Source: JAVBRD01 sp031548365
Lineage (GTDB): Bacteria > Bacillota > Clostridia > Christensenellales > UBA1750
Direction of reading: 5' to 3'
Assembly (NCBI GenBank): GCA_031548365.1
Contig: JAVBRD010000010.1
Coordinates: forward strand, 62,001-126,000
DNA length: 64,000 bases
Of the stretch, positions 23,203 through 31,937 are shown one piece after another. The position numbers were made by a program, and so were the translations under genes. How positions within the stretch are numbered: position 1 is the first letter of the stretch; every line of letters begins with the position of its first letter. The notes below the pieces were generated by a model that saw only the letters and a list, made by a program, of their open reading frames with translations, searched no databases and had not been told where the DNA came from.

Positions 23203-25238
23203 GGTGTTGTACCTCCCGTAACGAGCTTTGACAGCTCCTCGTGTATTTTACTGTTTTTCTTGATCTCCTCGAGCACCGGTGCAGTCACGGGTTTTGCCTC
23301 CTGAACGAAGTAATCATACTCATCGCCCGGAACGCCGTTCCAAACCGCCTGAAGACCGATTCCTGGAGAATACGCGTACGTCTTCTTCCCGGCGGGCGTG
23401 CTCACATCAACAAGCACAACATTCTTTGCGCCAAGGATGCCAAGCGCCATGTCCTCGTTAACGCCGACGATTGTGTATGTGTTTCGCGATCCTGACCACG
23501 TCTGCCCCACCTGCGGTTTTTCAGGAAGAGCGAGCTCAGCGCCATTTGCGTAGTCTGAGACCTCGTACAGCGAGCCGCCGCGAACCAGAAAATGCTCAAT
23601 AACGCGCACGCCGGGCAAGAGCGTACCGGTCGCGTCGCACGGTGCGGTCATGATTGTGGAGACGTCGGGCGCGAGCTGCGTAGCCGCCATCAGGATGTAT
23701 TCTCCGCTCGCGTATTTAAGGATGTACGACTGAGAGGACGTCGGACGATAGGACATCGCGTTTCGCCCAGATACCCGCCCACTGCCGGGCTGTACCTCGG
23801 TTTGCGCAAAGTCATAGGGGTTGGGCGTCGGCTCGGGTGTTGGCTCAGGGGTTGGCTCAGGGGTAATGCCAGAGGTACGCAAGGGCGTATGCGGCTGAGC
23901 CGAGGGGGTCGCCCCGGGCTGTGACAGCGCGCCTGAAGGCGAAGGGGTCGACTGACCCGGCAGAATACGTCCCATGTCTTTGACTATGCCCAGCGCGTTC
24001 ATGCCGACATAAATTAGTCCGCCAACAGCGATGAACACGACGACGAGCATCAGTATCACACCAATGGCCGCCTTTCCCGCGGGCACACGTTCGGTGATGG
24101 ATCCTCGTTCGCGCTTCCTCTTCGGTTTGTATGTGTTGGGTTCAGCCGGGACCAGTTTGCGCGGTTCGGGAGGCGCGGGTTTAAACGTTTCTTGCTTGAA
24201 AGGTTTCGCTTCAGGCAAATCCGTGAGATTGTGCGTATCACGCGTGAGTGCGACTGTGCGTGATTCCGCGTCCGTGAGCAAAGCGATGAGGAATTCGGGC
24301 ATGCTCGCGAATCGATCAGACGCTTTGACGCTCATCGCTTTGAGCACTGCGGCTTCAGCAGCGGGCGGCAACTCAACACCCATTTGGGAGGGCGGTATAA
24401 GCGTGTCCTCGTTGAGCCGATCGAGTGACTCGGGCGGCACCTTGCCGGTCAGGCAGCGATAAAGCGTGGCAGCGCAGGCGTACACATCGGTCCATGGCCC
24501 CTGCTGACCCTTGGAGCGGTACTGCTCCTCAGGCGCGTAGCCCGGTTTCAGAATGACCGACATACTCACGCTGTTTTGGCCCCACGTCTGGCGCGCCGCT
24601 CCGAAATCCAAAACTTTAACCGCGCCGCTTCGCGTGATGAAAATGTTGTCCGGGCTGACGTCCCGGTGCAAAATACCTGCTTCATGAACCGCGGCCAGCG
24701 CTTCTATAACCGGAGAGACGACCGCAAGCGCTTGACCCCATAGCAGCTTGCCGTTGTTTTGCCTGAGGTATTCGCGAAGTGTGATGCCCTCGATATAGAG
24801 CATCGCCAAATAAGCGGTGCCGTTTTCCATGAAAAAGTCGCGTACGCCTACGATGCCTGGGTGATCGACGAACCTCGCGAGCAAGCGGGCTTCGTCCAGG
24901 AAGTTGTCAAGGCCCAGCTTGTACCGCTCCTCGGCTTCCCCGCCGTAAGGCGTCACCTGCGGTTCGCCTGGAGCTCGCGCGCAGCAGTCCTTAGGGAAGT
25001 ACTCCTTGATGGCAAGCTTGATGCCCAGCGTCTCATCACGGGCGATGTATGTGATGCCAAAGCCGCCAAATCCGAGAACCCGCCCAATGAGGTATTTGCG
25101 CTGGAGGATGGTTCCCGGACAAAGGGCGCTCGGAAGCGCGAGAGGCGCGTTCGCGGCGTATCCGCACTTTGCGCAAATCTCCCCCGGTCCGCGGTCACCC
25201 ATGCAGCCTAAACACAACCGATCATTGCTTTGCATCAC
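23199..25238 (-). CDS. Membrane Ser/Thr protein kinase with N-terminal zinc ribbon and extracellular domain
   Basis: A 679-residue protein in four parts. A zinc ribbon (C-L-G-C and C-A-K-C, residues 9-25) leads to a kinase domain (about 45-320) with glycine loop L-G-F-G-G-F-G-I-T-Y, lysine in L-A-I-K-E-Y, catalytic loop H-R-D-V-S-P-D-N and D-F-G. In the loop the usual Lys after Asp is Ser, as in some other bacterial kinases. A membrane helix lies near 391-415, then a T-P-E-P repeat linker (about 456-472), then an extracellular domain of about 200 residues that I do not recognise. No PASTA repeats. It follows the FHA gene and overlaps the HMA gene. Confidence 0.92.
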   Translation of the reverse strand: MMQSNDRLCLGCMGDRGPGEICAKCGYAANAPLALPSALCPGTILQRKYLIGRVLGFGGFGITYIARDETLGIKLAIKEYFPKDCCARAPGEPQVTPYGGEAEERYKLGLDNFLDEARLLARFVDHPGIVGVRDFFMENGTAYLAMLYIEGITLREYLRQNNGKLLWGQALAVVSPVIEALAAVHEAGILHRDVSPDNIFITRSGAVKVLDFGAARQTWGQNSVSMSVILKPGYAPEEQYRSKGQQGPWTDVYACAATLYRCLTGKVPPESLDRLNEDTLIPPSQMGVELPPAAEAAVLKAMSVKASDRFASMPEFLIALLTDAESRTVALTRDTHNLTDLPEAKPFKQETFKPAPPEPRKLVPAEPNTYKPKRKRERGSITERVPAGKAAIGVILMLVVVFIAVGGLIYVGMNALGIVKDMGRILPGQSTPSPSGALSQPGATPSAQPHTPLRTSGITPEPTPEPTPEPTPNPYDFAQTEVQPGSGRVSGRNAMSYRPTSSQSYILKYASGEYILMAATQLAPDVSTIMTAPCDATGTLLPGVRVIEHFLVRGGSLYEVSDYANGAELALPEKPQVGQTWSGSRNTYTIVGVNEDMALGILGAKNVVLVDVSTPAGKKTYAYSPGIGLQAVWNGVPGDEYDYFVQEAKPVTAPVLEEIKKNSKIHEELSKLVTGGTTP

Positions 25239-25281
25239 TGCGCTCCTTCATCGGGGCCTGCCTGACGCAAACCCTTGAACG

Positions 25282-25899
25282 CTATTCCTCATTAACCGCA
25301 AGCTCAAACGTATGCACGGGGCTTGACACATAGAAGCGATCGCCGGAATTGAGCGTGAAGCCGCGCCTGGGTTCAAGGCGCTTGTCGGCGCTCAAGAACG
25401 TGCCGTTGGTTGAACCGAGATCCTCAAGATTGAAGGTACCCGAAGACACGTCAAACGAAACCTTGCAGTGTGCGCGGCTGATGTCCGACGAGTTGCCGGT
25501 GAACACAAATTGGCTTTGCCTTGGATCCCGCCCGATGATGACGCCGCCAGGGCCGATGTTCAGCACCTGTCCTTCTCCTTGTCCGCTCAGACAGCGCATC
25601 GTCGCAATTTTTTTCTTGACGGGCAGGGGTGGCGGCGACGCTTCTTGTTTGACGATCGGCTCCTCTGTTTTGTTTCGTTCGCGCGCCCTTGGCGGCATGT
25701 CAAGCTTCGGCGCGGGTTTGGGTTCGACGTACGGCTCCATCACGCGCTCCTTGCGTACTGCGACCGTCGGCGTCGGCGGTTTCTTGGGCTTTCGCGCAGC
25801 AATTATCGCCGCGGCAATCAGAATAACGACAGCGAGAGCGACCAGTCCGGCGGCCGCATACAGGAGCATTTCGTTGGGTTCTTGAAGAGCTTCGAGCAA
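25282..25899 (-). CDS. Membrane-anchored FHA-domain protein
   Basis: A 205-residue protein with an N-terminal membrane helix (about residues 11-33), a basic and proline-rich linker, and a C-terminal FHA domain carrying I-I-G-R-D, S-R-A-H-C and the E-D-L-G-S-T-N-G-T-F signature. FHA domains bind phosphothreonine, and this gene lies 43 bases before a Ser/Thr kinase, making the pair a likely signalling unit. The TTG at 25899 follows GGGGAGG closely; an ATG at 25926 has no ribosome site. It follows tmk by 41 bases. Confidence 0.92.
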   Translation of the reverse strand: MLEALQEPNEMLLYAAAGLVALAVVILIAAAIIAARKPKKPPTPTVAVRKERVMEPYVEPKPAPKLDMPPRARERNKTEEPIVKQEASPPPLPVKKKIATMRCLSGQGEGQVLNIGPGGVIIGRDPRQSQFVFTGNSSDISRAHCKVSFDVSSGTFNLEDLGSTNGTFLSADKRLEPRRGFTLNSGDRFYVSSPVHTFELAVNEE

Positions 25900-25940
25900 G
25901 TGTACCTCCCCGGGCGTAGCGCCCATTAACGCGGCATGGG

Positions 25941-26582
25941 TCAGCGCGGGCTGATCATGCCCTTGATGCGCAGTAGAGAACCGATGTCCTCCTCAATGGA
26001 TCGTGCGACCTCAGTCACCGGCTTTGATGCGTCAACCAACAGAACACGCCCGCGCTCGGCACGCGCGATATCGAGAAACGCGTTCTCCACCCGCTCATGA
26101 AAGTCGCCAGTTTCTTTTTCTATGCGGTCAAACTCACTCGCGTTACGGCGCCTGAGCGCCGAGACCGCGTTCATTGTGAGCAGGTAGGTGCGGTCGGGCA
26201 TAAAGTCACCCACCGAGCGCTGGTTGATTCTCCTGATCCACTCCTGCCCCAGAGCTCGGCCTGCGCCCTGGTACGCGAGCGAAGAATCAATGAAACGGTC
26301 GCAAAGAACGATCTCGCCGCGCGCGAGTGAAGGCGCGATGACCTTTTCCACATGCTCGGCGCGCGCAGCCGCAAACAGCAACGCCTCCGCGACCGGGGAC
26401 ATGCCCTGTCCGTCAGGCCCCAGTACAAGCTCGCGAATGCACTCCGCTGTCGGGCATCCGCCCGGCTCTCGCGTTTGCACTACAGTAAAGCCAAAGCGCG
26501 TCAGGTATGACGCCAGAAGACGGATTTGCGTGGTTTTTCCCACGGCTTCTCCGCCCTCAAGTGTGATGAAAACGCCGCGCAT
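25941..26582 (-). CDS. tmk: Thymidylate kinase
   Basis: A 213-residue kinase that turns dTMP into dTDP. The P-loop is L-E-G-G-E-A-V-G-K-T-T (Ala in place of the common Gly), followed by Q-T-R-E-P-G-G-C-P-T-A (dTMP-binding DR/RE motif) and D-R-F-I-D-S-S-L-A-Y-Q-G-A-G-R. The ATG at 26582 is chosen because M-R-G-V-F-I-T-L-E-G-G is the true N-terminus of the family and GAGAGAGG precedes it. It follows the decarboxylase-like gene, the same order as B. subtilis yaaO-tmk. Confidence 0.95.
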   Translation of the reverse strand: MRGVFITLEGGEAVGKTTQIRLLASYLTRFGFTVVQTREPGGCPTAECIRELVLGPDGQGMSPVAEALLFAAARAEHVEKVIAPSLARGEIVLCDRFIDSSLAYQGAGRALGQEWIRRINQRSVGDFMPDRTYLLTMNAVSALRRRNASEFDRIEKETGDFHERVENAFLDIARAERGRVLLVDASKPVTEVARSIEEDIGSLLRIKGMISPR

Positions 26583-26604
26583 ACCCTCTCTCCTCGCCGT
26601 GTAT

Positions 26605-27990
26605 TCAGCGCTTGACAACCGGCAGCATGCCGCCGCCGGACAGACCGAAGCTTGCGCATCCATGAGATACCGCGTACAGCAGCATCTCCACGACCTCGCG
26701 CGTGACGCACTCTCCAGGAAGCAGAGCCGGAACGCCCGGCGGGTACAAACCGACACATCCGGCACAGACCCTGCCCGTGGCATCCTCGGTCCTCACGAGC
26801 TCTATTTCGCCGAAAACTGCCTCGGATATGCGCAGAACACGCGGCGGCGGCTTGGGCTGGACCACGGACTCAAATGCCCGCTTTGAGGCGCTCGTGCGTG
26901 CATCTACGAGGGAAATCGCATCCCGCAAGCGTTTAAAGTCATCGGAGTGCGAGGTCATGGGCGGGAGAAGCAGTACAAAGTCTCGCGTCGCCATTTCCAC
27001 AGATACGCCCCCCTCCGCCAGAACACGCGCGGCATCGATTCCTGAAAGATGCCGCGGTGGCCGGAGCCTCAAGCGAAGGTCGTCGCGGGTAAAAGCAAAG
27101 GTGCATTCCTGCGTTTCCCAGCCGATGCGCAAGGCATGGCGTGTTGTCTCGTCAAGCTGTCTCGCGAGGAATGCCATGGCCTGTTCTCCCTTAGCATCCA
27201 TCCATGCCCGCGCGTAATCGAGCGAAGCGAGTATCAAGAACGACGGGCTGGTGGTGGTGAGCAAGCGCAACGCTCTCCGAGCCATTTCCACGCGAGCGGC
27301 ATCCGCAATGTGCAACCAAGCGGCCCCGGTGAGCGCTGGAAGAGTCTTGTGCGCGCTGTGCACCCACATGTCCGCGCAAGCGGCGATCGCGTCGCGCTCA
27401 GCCATCCACGGCCTATGCGCGCCATGTGCCGAATCCACCAACAGGAGCATACCCAATCGCTTAGCTTCAGCTGCGATGGCCGTAATGTCGGGCGTGAGTC
27501 CCACATAGTCAGGCGCGGTGACGAGTACGGCGTCCGCATCGGGCGTCTTCCTGATCGCTTCGATGTACGCTTGCGCACTTGTCGCGGCCCATCCGTCCTC
27601 CAGGGAAGGTTGCGCGCACACGACATCCACATCGCGCAAAGCGCAAGCGTTCCACGCGCTGATGTGCGAAGCGCGAGAGAGAATGAGCCGTCCGCCGCGC
27701 GGGACGCAGGAAAAGACCATCGCCTGAACGCCCGCGGTCGCGCCTGACGCCAGCGCGAGTGTAGCTACAGATCTCGCCCGCTCGGCCATCAGTGCTTGCA
27801 TGGATGTAATGGCCTCTCCCGGCTCGTGGGGGTCGTCGGTCGAGGGAAGCTCGGTTGTGTCGAACGCGGCACCCAGCCAGTCCGGCAATCGACCGCCGTG
27901 CCCCGGCATGTGGAAGCGCGCGTCGGCGTTCGCGGCCATCAACCGTGAAACGAGTGGCATGTTCGACATTGGAACATTCACCACGTTCAC
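26605..27990 (-). CDS. Orn/Lys/Arg decarboxylase-family PLP enzyme (YaaO-like)
   Basis: A 461-residue PLP enzyme. It begins with F-H-M-P-G-H-G-G, has P-S-T-D-D-P-H, a G-A-T-A-G-V-Q-A cofactor loop, L-L-L-V-D-S-A-H-G-A-H and the PLP lysine in H-S-A-H-K-T-L-P-A-L-T-G, all marks of the fold-type I Orn/Lys/Arg decarboxylase major domain. The small C-terminal domain ends with a C-V-G-L-Y-P-P-G-V-P-A-L-L-P-G-E motif. It lacks the long receiver-like N-terminal domain of inducible enterobacterial enzymes. The substrate is uncertain. The GTG start overlaps the rng stop by four bases (GTGA). Confidence 0.9.
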   Translation of the reverse strand: MNVVNVPMSNMPLVSRLMAANADARFHMPGHGGRLPDWLGAAFDTTELPSTDDPHEPGEAITSMQALMAERARSVATLALASGATAGVQAMVFSCVPRGGRLILSRASHISAWNACALRDVDVVCAQPSLEDGWAATSAQAYIEAIRKTPDADAVLVTAPDYVGLTPDITAIAAEAKRLGMLLLVDSAHGAHRPWMAERDAIAACADMWVHSAHKTLPALTGAAWLHIADAARVEMARRALRLLTTTSPSFLILASLDYARAWMDAKGEQAMAFLARQLDETTRHALRIGWETQECTFAFTRDDLRLRLRPPRHLSGIDAARVLAEGGVSVEMATRDFVLLLPPMTSHSDDFKRLRDAISLVDARTSASKRAFESVVQPKPPPRVLRISEAVFGEIELVRTEDATGRVCAGCVGLYPPGVPALLPGECVTREVVEMLLYAVSHGCASFGLSGGGMLPVVKR

Positions 27991-29411
27991 CGCTTTTCCC
28001 TCTCTGGATCTTGGTCTTTCTTGATCCCAGGAAGCGATCGCACTGTCGGCTCATCTCGAGGAACGGTGTGATCCGCTTTGACGCAAGCGCGTGGATCAAT
28101 GCCCAGCGCGCTAGCAATGGACGACACGCGCGGGTGTGCGCGAAGCTCCACCCTGGCGTCTGAAGCCGCGAGCGCGACATCCATGTCCTCAAGTCCGAAT
28201 CTCGCGATCGTTTCATCCGACCACACGCGCCCATCACCCCCGCAAATGGGGCATGTTTCTTTAAGTTGGCTCAGCGTGTCCCCGTGCGTTTTTTTTCTCG
28301 TCATTTCGAGAAGCCCTAAACGTGTGAACCCGAGAACTGCCGTAGGTGTCGTGTCACGGGCGAGGAGCTTCTCAAGCTCACGGACCACTTCGGCGCGAGC
28401 GTTTTCACCTAACATGTCGATGAAATCGACGATCACGATGCCGCCAATGTCCCGAAAGCGTAACTGGCGCGCGACCTCCCTGGCTGCATCGAGGTTGATT
28501 TGCAAAATCGTCTCTTCGAGATTGCTCTTACCCGTGAATTTGCCTGAATTGACGTCAATGACAGTCATTGCCTCGGTTTGGTCAACGACGATAAAGCCGC
28601 CGCTGTCCAACCACACACGGCGATCCAGAAGCCGCTTGCACTTCTCACGATAGCCGCGCGCGAGCATCGCCCCCCCGCTCCCCGGCAAGAGTCTCAACTC
28701 AGCAGGAGAAGCGAAACGGTCTTTCGCGGTTTGCGCGGCGTCGAGTGCTTCTTTGCTTCCGCACGAAATGAGCGTTCCACTCGGCGCGTCGCGCACTGCT
28801 CGCGCGATCAGGCCGTCGTCCGCGTAGACCACAGAGGGAGCGTTTGACGACAGTGCGAGCGCCGCCACTCCCTCCCACGCGCGGATGAGCGCGCGAAGCT
28901 CCAATCGCAGGCTTTCCTCGCTAGAGGACGCGGCCTTTGTTCTGACGATGACGCCCGCGCTCAGCGGCTTGATCTCGTTAACGAGCGCAAACAGCCTGTC
29001 GCGCGCCTCCCCCTCGATTTGTTTGGATACGCCAATTCCGCTCTCCGTTGGCAACAGCACCAGCGTTCGGCCCGGAATGGACAGCTTCATGGTCACACGC
29101 GGGCCTTTGTCCCCCACACCTTCCCTGACAACTTGCACAAGGATTTCCGCGCCTTGAAGCACGCGGCCTTTTTTGCTTTTGGCGGCTGCCAGCGCGTCAT
29201 CCTCATAAAGGAAACCGTTTTTTTCTTCGCCGATGTCCACAAACGCGGACTGCATGCCCTTCACAACCTGCGTGACGCGTCCCTTGACGATTGAACCGGC
29301 GCGCGCGCCTTCGCGCTCCCGCGAAACGCGCAGCTCGGCAGGTACCCCATCCTCCAGCATGAGTGTGCGCTCCTCGCCTCGGATGAGGTCGGCCAGCACT
29401 TCCCGCGTCAT
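27987..29411 (-). CDS. rng: Ribonuclease E/G family protein
   Basis: A 474-residue RNase G-type endoribonuclease. Seen are the S1-like segment G-S-I-V-K-G-R-V-T-Q-V-V-K-G-M-Q-S-A-F-V-D-I-G, the catalytic D-V-N-S-G-K-F-T-G and I-V-I-V-D-F-I-D-M (metal aspartates), and the zinc-link C-P-I-C-G-G. The ATG overlaps the end of the DUF2344 gene. In clostridia the radical SAM, DUF2344 and rng trio is usually followed by rplU-rpmA; here the PLP decarboxylase follows instead. Confidence 0.94.
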   Translation of the reverse strand: MTREVLADLIRGEERTLMLEDGVPAELRVSREREGARAGSIVKGRVTQVVKGMQSAFVDIGEEKNGFLYEDDALAAAKSKKGRVLQGAEILVQVVREGVGDKGPRVTMKLSIPGRTLVLLPTESGIGVSKQIEGEARDRLFALVNEIKPLSAGVIVRTKAASSSEESLRLELRALIRAWEGVAALALSSNAPSVVYADDGLIARAVRDAPSGTLISCGSKEALDAAQTAKDRFASPAELRLLPGSGGAMLARGYREKCKRLLDRRVWLDSGGFIVVDQTEAMTVIDVNSGKFTGKSNLEETILQINLDAAREVARQLRFRDIGGIVIVDFIDMLGENARAEVVRELEKLLARDTTPTAVLGFTRLGLLEMTRKKTHGDTLSQLKETCPICGGDGRVWSDETIARFGLEDMDVALAASDARVELRAHPRVSSIASALGIDPRACVKADHTVPRDEPTVRSLPGIKKDQDPEREKR

Positions 29412-30085
29412 GGGCGTGCGCCCTCATCCTCGCGGTCCATGAGAGGCACGAGGGCATCGCCTTGTGCGGCGAGCAGGCAGGTTCTCCTCGGAAACACATG
29501 CGGCGCTCCAACACCCGCGCGCACAGCGAGCGCGCTCACAACAAGATCAGGGCGAAGCGTCTGGGCTTGAGAGGCCGCGAGGCGCATGCAAAGTATCCCC
29601 TCGCCCGCGATCGATATGTTCTTGATCATGGGGCGAATGTCGACGGGTTTCGTGCCCGATTTCGTGCGTTTATCCACCACAAGCTCGCTGAGCGCGAGCA
29701 AACCGTCCACCTCAGCAATAATGGCTTCCGGCGCGGGGCCGACCTCGTAGTCAGCCCAATCCGACGCGGCCATGGGCGCGGGAAAACACGCGGAAACCAC
29801 GCGGGCTTGATACGCACGCAAGCCGTCAGGAGCGACGGTGTTCATCGCGGGGACAACGCCTGCGGCATCTGTTTCGTCCACCTCAAAATCCATCAGCTCG
29901 TAGATGCTCGACGTGCCAACAGGCAAAGGGGCGGTGAAGCTGAGCACGGTGTGAGGGTTGAACCCCGCCGTGTATTTAACCGGCAATCCCGAGCGCCTCA
30001 AAAGGCGCTGCACTGCGCGCTGAAGGTCAAGATGCGACATGTGAAGCGCAGCGCCCGTCTTTTCAAACCGTACGATCAGCCGCAT
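29408..30085 (-). CDS. DUF2344 protein (radical SAM-linked, TIGR03936 type)
   Basis: A 225-residue protein with R-L-I-V-R-F-E-K-T-G, H-M-S-H-L-D-L-Q-R-A and A-G-F-N-P-H-T-V-L-S-F, the standard signs of DUF2344. These genes nearly always follow a TIGR03960-type radical SAM gene, as here, where they overlap by 10 bases; their joint function is unknown to me. The ATG at 30085 follows AAGGAGG. In some relatives the two domains are fused. Confidence 0.92.
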   Translation of the reverse strand: MRLIVRFEKTGAALHMSHLDLQRAVQRLLRRSGLPVKYTAGFNPHTVLSFTAPLPVGTSSIYELMDFEVDETDAAGVVPAMNTVAPDGLRAYQARVVSACFPAPMAASDWADYEVGPAPEAIIAEVDGLLALSELVVDKRTKSGTKPVDIRPMIKNISIAGEGILCMRLAASQAQTLRPDLVVSALAVRAGVGAPHVFPRRTCLLAAQGDALVPLMDREDEGARP

Positions 30086-31884
30086 GGCAAGGCCTCCTTT
30101 CCACACACGTCGGAAAGGCCACAGCCATTGCAAACGCCGCGGCAATCGCGCGTAAGCTCAGCATCCATCGCTCGCTCATACTCGCGGCGCAGGAACTGTT
30201 TGCTCACGCCTGCGTCCAAGTGATCCCATGGCAAAGGCTCATTCATGCCAAGAACGCGGCTTGCGCATTCCTGCGCTGAAAGGCCGATTTCATCAAACGC
30301 TTTAAGCCAAAGGCCAAGTTTGAAACGATCCTGCCAGCCATCAAAGCGGCAGCCCAGTTCAAAAGCGCGCTCAAGCACAGGCGCGAGTTCACGCCCGCCG
30401 CGAGCGAATGCCGCCTCAAGCATGGAAAGCGGCGGCTCATGCCAGCTGAAATTGACACCCTTCATTTTGAGCAGTCCACGCAAGCGCGTTTGCTTTTCAC
30501 GAAGTTCCTCCTGCGTGTTTTGCCCAGACCATTGGAAAGGTGTGAACGGCTTGGGCACAAAGGATGACGCGGACACGGTCAGGGAGAGCGGTTTACGCTT
30601 CTCTCCCGACGTGACCTTTCTGTAGAGTTCGGTCACTTTGCGCGCAAGATGCGCGATGCCTTCAACGTCCTCCATTGTTTCAGTGGGCAGGCCAATCATG
30701 AAGTACAGCTTAACACTCGACCATCCTGCCGAAAACGCGTCGCTCGCGGCGTCCATCAGGTCTTGCTCGGACACGCCTTTGTTGATCGCGTCGCGCAAGC
30801 GCTGCGTGCCCGCCTCAGGTGCGAACGTCAGCCCCGCTTTGCGGACGTCGGCTGCGTCACCCAGAGCTTCCTTGAGCTCAGAGTCGATGCGGAGCGAGGG
30901 AAATGATAGGTTAACGCGCTTACTCCGGAGCTGTTTGGATAAGCCGGAGGCAAGGGACTTGAGGTTTGTGTAGTCCCCGGTTGAGAGCGATGACAGGCTG
31001 ATTTCCTCATAGCCCGTGTACTCGACAAGCCGTTTCGCGCGCTCAATCAAGTCCTCTGCTTTTCGTTCGCGCACAGGTCTGTAAATCATGCCCGCCTGAC
31101 AGAACCTGCACCCGCGAGAGCAGCCGCGCGCAACCTCCAGCATGATACGGTCGTGCACGATCTCGCCGAAAGGAACGACGAGACGCTCCGGAAAGAATGC
31201 CGCGTTTAGGTCAGTCACGATTCTGCGCTTGATGACGGGCGGCACATCCTCCCGCGTAGGTTTACCGTCCACGTAGAATCGTGGCACGTAGATGCCGGGA
31301 ATGCCCGCGAGCGTGAGTAAAAGCTCATCTCGTGAACCGCCGCGTTCCTTGTTGGCCATGACCGCGCGGCAGATCTCAAGCGTGACCTCCTCGCCATCTC
31401 CCAGCGCAATGGCGTCGATAAAAGGCGCTATGGGTTCGGGGTTGAGCGCGCATGGCCCGCCTGCGATGACGAGGGGTCCGCACGTACGGTCAGCGGACCT
31501 GAGTGGGAGGCCGGCCAGATCCAGCATTAAAAGTATGTTCGTATAGCTCATTTCGTATTGAAGTGTAAAACCGAGCACGTCGAACTCTGCGATGGCGTCC
31601 CGCGACTCGAGTGCGAACAGCGGCACGCCATGCTCGCGCATGAGCGCCTCCATGTCCTGCCAAGGCGCGAAAACGCGCTCGCAGGACATGTCCGGCTGCG
31701 CGTTAATGAGCTCATAGATGATTTTCATGCCGAGGTGGGACATGCCGACCTCGTACGTGTCCGGGAATGCGAACGCAAACCTGAGCATGCGCCCGTTTTT
31801 GCGCGCTTGATGCGCGCCGTACTCGCCGCCAGCATAACGCGAGGGTTTCTCCACGCGCGCAAGTAGCGAATCAATGCTGATCAA
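30076..31884 (-). CDS. Radical SAM protein, TIGR03960 type (B12-binding-like N-terminus)
   Basis: A 602-residue protein. The start region L-L-A-R-V-E-K-P-S-R-Y-A-G-G-E-Y is that of TIGR03960. The iron-sulfur cysteines lie in A-R-G-C-S-R-G-C-R-F-C-Q-A-G (CxxxCxxC), preceded by a B12-binding-like region with F-P-D-T-Y-E-V-G-M-S-H. A Cys-rich end (C-R-G-V-C-N-G-C-G-L-S-D-V-C) may hold another cluster. The TTG at 31884 is chosen by AGGAGG upstream and by fit to the family start. Partner of the DUF2344 gene that overlaps it. Confidence 0.93.
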   Translation of the reverse strand: MISIDSLLARVEKPSRYAGGEYGAHQARKNGRMLRFAFAFPDTYEVGMSHLGMKIIYELINAQPDMSCERVFAPWQDMEALMREHGVPLFALESRDAIAEFDVLGFTLQYEMSYTNILLMLDLAGLPLRSADRTCGPLVIAGGPCALNPEPIAPFIDAIALGDGEEVTLEICRAVMANKERGGSRDELLLTLAGIPGIYVPRFYVDGKPTREDVPPVIKRRIVTDLNAAFFPERLVVPFGEIVHDRIMLEVARGCSRGCRFCQAGMIYRPVRERKAEDLIERAKRLVEYTGYEEISLSSLSTGDYTNLKSLASGLSKQLRSKRVNLSFPSLRIDSELKEALGDAADVRKAGLTFAPEAGTQRLRDAINKGVSEQDLMDAASDAFSAGWSSVKLYFMIGLPTETMEDVEGIAHLARKVTELYRKVTSGEKRKPLSLTVSASSFVPKPFTPFQWSGQNTQEELREKQTRLRGLLKMKGVNFSWHEPPLSMLEAAFARGGRELAPVLERAFELGCRFDGWQDRFKLGLWLKAFDEIGLSAQECASRVLGMNEPLPWDHLDAGVSKQFLRREYERAMDAELTRDCRGVCNGCGLSDVCGKEALPCG

Positions 31885-31937
31885 ACTGTTTCCTCCTAAC
31901 AATGAAACGAAGGATCGCTGCATGTAGGCTCCCGGAT

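Noticed and set aside
23820..23875. Short direct repeat GGCTC(G/A)GG(T/G)GTTGGCTC considered as a repeat array
   Set aside because: It codes for the T-P-E-P linker of the kinase and has no spacer structure of CRISPR type.
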